Positions 26,933 to 32,997 of a stretch of 32,997 bases of DNA are shown piece after piece. The position numbers were made by a program, and so were the translations under genes. Source of the DNA: Actinomycetota bacterium (lineage in GTDB: Bacteria > Actinomycetota > Actinomycetes > Mycobacteriales > Micromonosporaceae); contig VAWN01000096.1 of NCBI GenBank assembly GCA_005885555.1, positions 1 through 32,997 on the forward strand, read 5' to 3'. Within the stretch, counting starts at the first letter, position 1. Every line of letters starts with the position of its first letter. The notes under the pieces are model-generated. The model saw only the letters and a list, made by a program, of their open reading frames with translations. It had not been told where the DNA came from and made no database searches.

Positions 26933-27721
26933 TCAGCGGAGCGCGTACTCGAGAACGTGCCGCTCGTAGTCGATGAGCCGGAGATCGCGGACCGGGCGGC
27001 GAAGATGCCCTTTGTGCACGATGCGCACGAAGGCAGGATCGCCGGCGGCGGCCATCCGGCGGATGCCCTCGATGTGGTCGACGATCCGCTTGCGGATGGT
27101 CCGGACCAGCCGGTGCCGGTCGCGGGTGACCAGGCCGTACGCGTCGGCGAAAAGGCGCAGCCGGCGCGGCCGGTTCGGGTGGTGCCAGCCCAGCGTGTAG
27201 GAGTCCCGGTCGGAGAACAGCGGTACCCACGTCCACGCCGCGTAGGCGACGTCGTAGATCCGCGCACCGGGTGAGGCGAGGTCGAAGTCGATCAGCGCCA
27301 GGGTGCTGTCCGGCCGCCAGATCACGTTGTGCGGCGCCGCGTCGTGGTGGCAGATCACCTCGGTGTCCGGCGGCGGCGGCCCGAAGGAGCGCCACACCGC
27401 GCCGGGCGGCGGCCGGAAGCCGAACTGCGCGTCGTGGTACATCCGGAGCATCGTGGCCACGGCGACCAGCGCGTCGTCGGTGACCCAGTCGGGGCCGAGC
27501 GGGTATGAACCGCACTCGCCCTCCAGGTACGACAGCACCTCCCGGCCCCGCTCGTCGAGGCCGAGCACGCGCGGGGCGCCGGTGAACCCGATGTACTCCA
27601 GGTGCCGGAGTAACGCGTGTACGGCCGGGGTCCACGGCCCGACGTTGCGCCGGACGGTGTCCCCGACCCGTACCACTGTGCTGGTGTTCCCGCCGATCAG
27701 CGGGATCTCCTGTTGCGTCAC
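26933..27721 (-). CDS. APH/choline-kinase-fold phosphotransferase
   Basis: A 262-residue protein kinase-like phosphotransferase. The catalytic loop VICHHDAAPHNVIW carries Asp127 and Asn132, and ALIDFDLASPG carries the metal Asp145, as in aminoglycoside and homoserine kinases of the APH family. The N-lobe is short (GGNTSTVVRVGDTVRRNVGPW). DIA-like context (ARIYDVAYAAWTW) and the C-terminal helices match the aminoglycoside phosphotransferase profile. The substrate is unknown and resistance should not be assumed. GTG 27721 was chosen for the GGGAGGG upstream; it lies 25 nt after ftsY. It is intact, unlike the APH-like gene at 7310-8142. Confidence 0.82.
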   Translation of the reverse strand: MTQQEIPLIGGNTSTVVRVGDTVRRNVGPWTPAVHALLRHLEYIGFTGAPRVLGLDERGREVLSYLEGECGSYPLGPDWVTDDALVAVATMLRMYHDAQFGFRPPPGAVWRSFGPPPPDTEVICHHDAAPHNVIWRPDSTLALIDFDLASPGARIYDVAYAAWTWVPLFSDRDSYTLGWHHPNRPRRLRLFADAYGLVTRDRHRLVRTIRKRIVDHIEGIRRMAAAGDPAFVRIVHKGHLRRPVRDLRLIDYERHVLEYALR

Positions 27722-27746
27722 GCGTTGCCCTCCCGGGGATCCGAGG

Positions 27747-28895
27747 CTACGCGTCCGAGCCAAGCAACGCGTCGACGAACTGGCCAGGATCGAACGGCGC
27801 GAGGTCATCCGGTCCCTCGCCCAGGCCGACCAGCTTGACCGGAATGCCCAGTCGGCGCTGTACCGCGATGACGATCCCGCCCTTGGCCGTACCGTCGAGC
27901 TTGGTCAGCACCACGCCGGTCACGTCGCACACCTCGGTGAACACCCGGGCCTGCTCAAGGCCGTTCTGGCCGGTGGTGGCGTCGAGGATCAGCAGGGTCT
28001 CGTCGATCGGGCCGTGCTTCTCCACCACCCGCTTGACCTTGCCCAGCTCGTCCATCAGACCGACCTTGTTCTGCAGCCGTCCCGCCGTGTCGATCAGTAC
28101 CGTGTCCACGCCGGCCTCGGCACCGCGCCGCACCGCGTCGAAGGCCACCGCGGCCGGGTCGCCGCCCTCCCGGCCCCGGACCACCTCGGCGCCGACCCGG
28201 CTGGCCCAGGTGGTGAGCTGCTCGGCGGCGGCCGCCCGGAACGTGTCGGCGGCGCCGAGGACGACGGTGTGCCCGTCGGCGATCAGTACCCGTGCGATCT
28301 TCCCGCAGGTGGTGGTCTTGCCGGAGCCGTTGACGCCGACGACCAGCAGGACGGCCGGCTTGCCGTCGGTCGGCGTGGCCGACAGCGACCGGTCCAGCTT
28401 CGGGTCCAGCGCCCCTACCAGCTCCTCGGTCAGCAGCGTGCGCAGTTCGGCGGCGCTGCGGGTACCCAGCACCCGGGTGCGTTCGCGCAGCCGCTCGACG
28501 ATCTCCCGGGTCGGTTCGACGCCGACGTCGGCGCTGATCAGCGTCTCCTCGACCTCGTCCCAGGCGTCCTCGTCGAGGCGGTCCCGGGCCAGTACCGCCA
28601 GAAGGCCGCGGCCCAGCGCGTTCTGCGACCGGGCCAGCCGCGCGCGCAGCCGGACCAGGCGGCCGGCGGTCGGCTCCGGCCGCTCCAGCACCGGCGCCTG
28701 CGCCGTGGGCGCCTCCGCGACCGGTGGCGCCTCCTCGACCGGGGTGACCGGCACCTGGGGCGCGGCCTCCGGGATCCGCTCCGGGGCCGGCGGTGCCGGG
28801 GGCAGCGCGCGGCGACGCAGCCGCGGCGCCACCAGCGCCAGCCCGGCGAGGACCAGCACGGCCAGGACGATCAGGAGGTACCCGTACCACTGCAT
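27747..28895 (-). CDS. ftsY: SRP receptor FtsY
   Basis: A 382-residue receptor GTPase. An N-terminal membrane helix (YGYLLIVLAVLVLAGLALVA) is followed by a Pro/Ala/Glu-rich linker (to about residue 78) and the NG domain. Walker A is GVNGSGKT (187-194), then AADTFRAAAAEQL, DTVLIDTAGRLQNK and VLTKLDGTAKGGIVIAV. It docks the Ffh-ribosome complex at the membrane. Unlike E. coli FtsY it carries a real membrane helix, the usual actinobacterial form. The ATG at 28895 has a weak CAGGAT box 6 nt upstream. It diverges from the DinB-like gene. Confidence 0.96.
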   Translation of the reverse strand: MQWYGYLLIVLAVLVLAGLALVAPRLRRRALPPAPPAPERIPEAAPQVPVTPVEEAPPVAEAPTAQAPVLERPEPTAGRLVRLRARLARSQNALGRGLLAVLARDRLDEDAWDEVEETLISADVGVEPTREIVERLRERTRVLGTRSAAELRTLLTEELVGALDPKLDRSLSATPTDGKPAVLLVVGVNGSGKTTTCGKIARVLIADGHTVVLGAADTFRAAAAEQLTTWASRVGAEVVRGREGGDPAAVAFDAVRRGAEAGVDTVLIDTAGRLQNKVGLMDELGKVKRVVEKHGPIDETLLILDATTGQNGLEQARVFTEVCDVTGVVLTKLDGTAKGGIVIAVQRRLGIPVKLVGLGEGPDDLAPFDPGQFVDALLGSDA

Positions 28896-28961
28896 GGGGA
28901 AATCCTGTCAGACATCCGCACGACCGCCAGCCAAACCCCGTGCGCCATTCACGTGGATCGG

Positions 28962-28967
28962 TACGGT
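28962..28967 (+). promoter_or_regulatory. -10 box of a leaderless DinB-like mRNA
   Basis: TACGGT lies 6 nt before the ATG at 28974. No -35 box was recognised. Confidence 0.45.
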
Positions 28968-28973
28968 AGGCGG

Positions 28974-29483
28974 ATGATCGCACCCGAGGTTTCCCGTCCC
29001 GAACCGCCGTTCCAGGCCGGCGAACGCGAGATGCTGGAGTCCTGGCTCGACTTCCACCGGTCCACGCTGCTGTGGAAGTGCGCCGGACTCGACGACACCC
29101 AGCTCAAGCAGCGTGCCAGCGCACCGTCGACGCTGACGCTGCTCGGCCTGGTACGGCACATGACCGAGGTCGAGCACGTCTGGTTCGGCCGGTTCGTCGG
29201 CAACCAGGAGCCGGTCCCGTACTCCAGCGAGCAGCGGCCCGAAGCCGACTTCGAGGACGTCGACGACGCCGACGCAGCCGCCGACTACGCCGCGTTCGAG
29301 CGGCAGTGTGCGCGCTCGCGCGAATGGGTCGCCGGGCGCGGGCTCGACGAGACCTTCCTCGGCCGGCGCGGCCACAAGATCTCGCTGCGCTGGATCTACG
29401 TGCACATGATCGAGGAGTACGCCCGGCACAACGGGCACGCCGACATGATCCGGGAGGCCATCGACGGCACCACCGGCGACTGA
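28974..29483 (+). CDS. DinB/DUF664 family protein
   Basis: A 169-residue four-helix-bundle protein. LLGLVRHMTEVEHVWF (His62, His68) and WIYVHMIEEYARHNGHADMIRE (His144, His152, His155) are the spaced His pairs that bind a metal in DinB-like proteins. The DUF664 branch in actinobacteria is usually linked to mycothiol-dependent transfer or detoxification, but no substrate can be assigned. A central acidic insert (FEDVDDADAAADYAAFE) is visible. The ATG at 28974 fits the leaderless -10 box; no Shine-Dalgarno site is seen. The stop is 15 nt from the end of convergent smc. Confidence 0.82.
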   Translation: MIAPEVSRPEPPFQAGEREMLESWLDFHRSTLLWKCAGLDDTQLKQRASAPSTLTLLGLVRHMTEVEHVWFGRFVGNQEPVPYSSEQRPEADFEDVDDADAAADYAAFERQCARSREWVAGRGLDETFLGRRGHKISLRWIYVHMIEEYARHNGHADMIREAIDGTTGD

Positions 29484-29498
29484 CCCGGCGCAGGCCCG

Positions 29499-32400
29499 CT
29501 ACGCGGCGTCGGCTTCCCCGTCCGTGCCGAGCCGCTGGCTGATCACCTCGGTGACACCGTTGCGCATCGTGACGCCGTACAGCGCGTCAGCGATCTCCAT
29601 CGTCCGCTTCTGGTGGGTGATGATGATCAGCTGGCTCTTCTCCTGCAGTTCCCGCATGAGCAGCAGCAGCCGGCCGAGGTTCACGTCGTCCAGCGCCGCC
29701 TCGACCTCGTCCATGATGTAGAACGGGCTGGGCCGGGCGCGGAAGATCGCACACAGCAGCGCGACCGCGGTCAGCGAGCGCTCGCCGCCGGACAGCAGCG
29801 ACAGCCGCTTGATCTTCTTGCCGGGCGGGCGGGCCTCGACGTCGACACCGGTACCCAGCATGTCCTCCGGGTCGGTGAGGATCAGCCGGCCCTCGCCGCC
29901 GGGGAACAGCGTGGCGAAGACCTGTTCGAACTCGCGCGCGGTGTCCCGGTATGCCGACTCGAAGACCTCCAGGATCCGGTCGTCCACGTCCTTGACCACG
30001 GTGAGCAGGTCACGCCGGGTCGCCTTGAGGTCTTCGAGCTGGTCGGACAGGAACTTGTACCGTTCCTCCAGCGCGGCGAACTCCTCCAGCGCCAGCGGGT
30101 TCACCTTGCCGAGCAGGTTCAGGTCGCGCTCGGCCTTGGCGGCGCGCTTCTCCTGCATGGCGCGGTCGAACGGTACCGGCTGCGGCGCCGGCTTGTTCGC
30201 CGCCTCGGCGGCGGCGATCTCAGCCGCGGTCGGGGGTACGTCGACGCCCGGCCCGTACTCGGCCAGCAGCGTGTCGACGTCCACCCCGAAGTCCTCGGCG
30301 GCCTTGGCCTCCAGCTGCTCGATGCGCAGCCGCTGCTCGGCACGGGCCACCTCGTCGCGGTGTACCTCCGAGGTCAGCCGGTCCAGGTCTGCCGCGAGCC
30401 GGCCGGCGGCTCCCCGTACCTCCGAAAGCTCCGCCTCCCGCGCGGACCGGGCGGCGGCGACCTCGTCGCGCTGCGCGGCGGCCGTCGCCAGCGAGACGGC
30501 GATGCGCTCCAGCGCGATCCGCGCCCCGGCGGCGACCGCGCCGGCGATCCCCGCGCCGCGGGCCCGGGCGGCCCGCCGGGCGGCGGCGCGTTCCCGCGCG
30601 GCCCGCTCGGCGGCGGCCTGCCGGGCCAGCGCGTCCGCGCGGCCGGCCAGGGCACCCACCCGCTCCTCCGCCGTGCGGACGGCCAGCCGCACCTCCATCT
30701 CGTTCTGCCGGGCCTGCGGCACCAGCGCGGCCAGGCGGTCCCGCTCCGCGCTGTCCGGGTCGTCCTCGATCGGCGTGGCCTCGGCGGCGCGCAGCTGCTC
30801 CTCCAGGCCGGTCAGCCCGACCACGGTCCGGTCCCGGCCGGCCTCCGCGTTCGCCCAGGCGGCGGCCAGCCGGTCGGCCTCGGCCCGCGCCGACTTCGCG
30901 GCGGCGCCCAGCTCGGCCAGCCGCCGGGCGGCGGAGTTGCGCTGCCCGTCGGCCTGGCGGCGGGTCTCGGCGGCGGTGGCCACCTCCTGCTCGCGGGCGG
31001 CCAGCTCGGCGCGGGCACCGTCCAGCCGGGCGCGCAGCTCCTCCAGCCGGGTGGCCGCCTCGGTGCGGCGCTGCCGGGCCTCGTCCACCGCCGCCTGTAC
31101 CTCGATGTAGCTCTGCGCCTTGGTCGACCCGCCGGCGGCTGCCCAGGTGCCCACGACGTCGCCGTCCGGCGTGACGGCGCGCAGGTCGGGGTGGGCCGCG
31201 ACGAGCTCGCGGGCGTGCTGCAGGTCGTCGGCGAGCGCCATGTCCCCCAGCGCCCGTTCGAGAGCGGGCCGGACGCTGTCGGCGCAGCGCACCACGTCCA
31301 GCGCCCAGCGGGTACCCGCCGGCAGCGCCGGCCTGGCCACCCGCGCGCCGGGCGAGGCGACGAACAGGGTCGCCCGGCCGGCGTCCTGCGCCTTCAGCAG
31401 CTGCACCGCGGCCGTCACATCGTCCACAGTGGACACCGCCACGGCGTCGGCCAGCGCGCCCAGCGCGGCGGCCAGCGCCGCCTCGTACCCGGGATCGACC
31501 GCGAGCAGCGCCGCGACGCTACCCAGCAGCCCGGGTACCCGATCGCCCGCGGCCAGCAGGGTACCGGCGCCGTCCTTGCGCCGCAGCCCGAGCGCCAGCG
31601 CCTCCTCGCGGGCACCCCACTCGGAGGCCTCCATCTCGGCCTGCCGTTCGGCGTCGGCCAGCTCCTTCTCGCGCGCCTGCGCCACCTCGGCCGCGCGCAG
31701 CGCCGCGGTGTGCCGCTCGACCAGCTCGGCGTCCTCCTCGTCGAGCCCCTCGGACTCGGCGCGCGCGGTCTCGTACGCGGCCTCGGCAACCTCCGCCCGT
31801 TCCCGGGCCTCGGTGGTGGCGATCTCGTGCCGCTCGATCTCCTCCTCGGCGGCCGCGGCCCGGCTGCGCGCGGCGTCGACCTGCCCGGCCAGCTTGGCCA
31901 GGCCCTCGCGCCGCTCGGCGATCGACTTGACCGCCTCGACGAGCGCCTTCTCCGCCTCGACGAGCTGCCGTTCCAGGCCCTGCCGGCGGGCCACCGCCTC
32001 GGCCAGGTGCGCCTGGTCGGCCTGCAGCGCGTCGCGCAGCGCGGTCTCCTGGGCGCGTACCTTGTCCGCCTCGGCGGCCAGCTGGTCGGGGTCGCGGCCG
32101 GGGCGCTCGTCGTCGCCCGTCGCGGACAGGTGACGCAGCCGCTCGCTGGCCAGCTGCTCGGTCGAGCGGAACCGTTCCTGCAGCGCGGACAGCTGGTACC
32201 AGGTCTCCTGCGCCTTCGCGAGGACCGGCGCGTCCAGCGCGTGCGCGGTCTCCAGCTGGGCCAGCCGGGCCTGGACGGTACCCAGGTCCCGCTCGACCTC
32301 TTCGCGCCGGGTGCGCAGGGCCGACTCGTCGGCGATCTCCTTGTCCAGGGTCTCCCGCAGGGTCGCCAGGTCGTCGGCGAGCAGCCGGAGCCGGGCGTCG

Positions 32401-32997
32401 CGCAGGTCTGACTGGATACCCGCGGCGCGCCGGGCCACCTCGGCCTGCCGGCCCAGCGGCTTGAGCTGGCGGCGCAGCTCGGTGGTCAGATCGGTGAGCC
32501 GGTTCAGGTTGACCTGCATCGCGTCGAGCTTGCGCAGCGCCTTCTCCTTGCGCTTGCGGTGCTTGAGGACGCCGGCCGCCTCCTCGATGAACGCGCGCCG
32601 GTCCTCGGGCTTGGCGTGCAGTACCGCGTCGAGCTGGCCCTGCCCGACGATCACGTGCATCTCCCGGCCGATCCCGGAGTCGGAGAGCAGTTCCTGGATG
32701 TCGAGCAGCCGGCAGGAGTCGCCGTTGATCTCGTATTCGCTCTCGCCGGAACGGTACATCCGGCGGGTGATCGAGACCTCGGAGTACTCGATGGGCAGCG
32801 CGCCGTCGTGGTTGTCGATGGTCAGCGTGACCTCGGCACGGCCCAGCGGAGGGCGGCCGGCGGTTCCGGCGAAGATGACGTCCTCCATCTTGCCGCCGCG
32901 CAGTGCCTTGGCGCCCTGCTCGCCGAGTACCCAGGCGATCGCGTCGACAACGTTGGACTTGCCGGAGCCGTTGGGGCCCACCACACAGGTGATCCCC
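29499..32997 (-). CDS. smc: Chromosome segregation protein SMC (5' end outside the window)
   Basis: The visible ~1165 residues cover almost the whole SMC. Walker A (VVGPNGSGKSNVVDAIAWVLGEQG) lies at the right edge, followed by the Q-loop area (YSEVSITRRMYRSGESEYEING). Two long coiled coils rich in Ala, Glu and Arg flank a hinge (VPGLLGSVAALLAVDPGYEAALAAALGALADAV to about GDVVGTWAAAGG). The C-terminal head has the ABC signature LSLLSGGERSLTAVALLCAIF and Walker B FYIMDEVEAALDDVN, then IIITHQKRTMEIADALYGVTM. SMC condenses and segregates chromosomes with ScpAB. Only about 30 N-terminal residues are missing. Confidence 0.96.
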   Translation of the reverse strand, partial: GITCVVGPNGSGKSNVVDAIAWVLGEQGAKALRGGKMEDVIFAGTAGRPPLGRAEVTLTIDNHDGALPIEYSEVSITRRMYRSGESEYEINGDSCRLLDIQELLSDSGIGREMHVIVGQGQLDAVLHAKPEDRRAFIEEAAGVLKHRKRKEKALRKLDAMQVNLNRLTDLTTELRRQLKPLGRQAEVARRAAGIQSDLRDARLRLLADDLATLRETLDKEIADESALRTRREEVERDLGTVQARLAQLETAHALDAPVLAKAQETWYQLSALQERFRSTEQLASERLRHLSATGDDERPGRDPDQLAAEADKVRAQETALRDALQADQAHLAEAVARRQGLERQLVEAEKALVEAVKSIAERREGLAKLAGQVDAARSRAAAAEEEIERHEIATTEARERAEVAEAAYETARAESEGLDEEDAELVERHTAALRAAEVAQAREKELADAERQAEMEASEWGAREEALALGLRRKDGAGTLLAAGDRVPGLLGSVAALLAVDPGYEAALAAALGALADAVAVSTVDDVTAAVQLLKAQDAGRATLFVASPGARVARPALPAGTRWALDVVRCADSVRPALERALGDMALADDLQHARELVAAHPDLRAVTPDGDVVGTWAAAGGSTKAQSYIEVQAAVDEARQRRTEAATRLEELRARLDGARAELAAREQEVATAAETRRQADGQRNSAARRLAELGAAAKSARAEADRLAAAWANAEAGRDRTVVGLTGLEEQLRAAEATPIEDDPDSAERDRLAALVPQARQNEMEVRLAVRTAEERVGALAGRADALARQAAAERAARERAAARRAARARGAGIAGAVAAGARIALERIAVSLATAAAQRDEVAAARSAREAELSEVRGAAGRLAADLDRLTSEVHRDEVARAEQRLRIEQLEAKAAEDFGVDVDTLLAEYGPGVDVPPTAAEIAAAEAANKPAPQPVPFDRAMQEKRAAKAERDLNLLGKVNPLALEEFAALEERYKFLSDQLEDLKATRRDLLTVVKDVDDRILEVFESAYRDTAREFEQVFATLFPGGEGRLILTDPEDMLGTGVDVEARPPGKKIKRLSLLSGGERSLTAVALLCAIFRARPSPFYIMDEVEAALDDVNLGRLLLLMRELQEKSQLIIITHQKRTMEIADALYGVTMRNGVTEVISQRLGTDGEADAA

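Noticed and set aside
29613-32411. Very long + strand open frame opposite smc.
   Set aside because: It is an antisense shadow of smc, as expected with high GC at third codon positions; composition is Leu/Gly/Arg-rich without domains.

Overview
The window looks like chromosomal core sequence from a high-GC actinobacterium. The gene order fits Actinomycetota: yraN-comM-dprA-xerC, then rnhB, two signal peptidases, rplS-trmD-rimM-khpA-rpsP, then proS, ffh, glnD-glnB-amtB, ftsY and smc. The DUF2469 gene and an F420-type (DDN-like) oxidoreductase point the same way. A Micromonosporaceae-like host is my best guess from general impression, and no marker here proves the genus. No rRNA, tRNA, CRISPR, IS element or prophage gene was seen.

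Layout. Positions 1-443 are non-coding, with hairpin repeats. A divergent pair at 444-1258 (a possible permuted papain-fold protein and a 51-residue membrane peptide) shares a symmetric promoter. Positions 1540-5533 are a + strand DNA-uptake/recombination block: yraN, comM, dprA, xerC. A class V aminotransferase (5543-6685) then runs head-on into an M23 peptidase gene, and next comes an APH-like kinase gene broken by a one-base frameshift. Positions 8496-14352 are the minus-strand housekeeping block: rpsP, khpA, rimM, trmD, rplS, lepB, lepB, Nudix hydrolase, rnhB and DUF2469. Positions 14514-17087 look accessory: a TetR regulator divergent from a class A flavin monooxygenase, and a deazaflavin-type oxidoreductase. 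Positions 17080-21096 hold DUF402, proS, an amidohydrolase and a secreted SGNH hydrolase. Positions 21251-32997 are the minus-strand ffh, glnD, glnB, amtB, an APH-fold kinase, ftsY and 5'-truncated smc; the + strand DinB-like gene sits between ftsY and smc.

How the genes work together. Ffh and FtsY are the two GTPases of co-translational targeting, and the two LepB enzymes cut the exported products. AmtB, the PII protein and GlnD form an ammonium uptake and sensing operon, preceded by a clear GlnR-type operator. RpsP, RplS, RimM and TrmD serve ribosome and tRNA maturation.

The least ordinary signals are regulatory or repetitive. These are: a perfectly symmetric overlapping pair of -10 boxes, each 6 nt from a GTG start; many other -10 boxes placed 6-8 nt before start codons (leaderless genes); a 28-bp element with two TCCACA cores, repeated upstream of yraN and of the M23 gene; a TetR operator duplicated over the -35 and start regions of its target promoter; a 17-bp tandem repeat that duplicates the DUF402 start; a glnD gene with no ordinary start codon; and two palindromic words that look over-used. 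I see no clear undescribed multi-gene defence or biosynthetic system.
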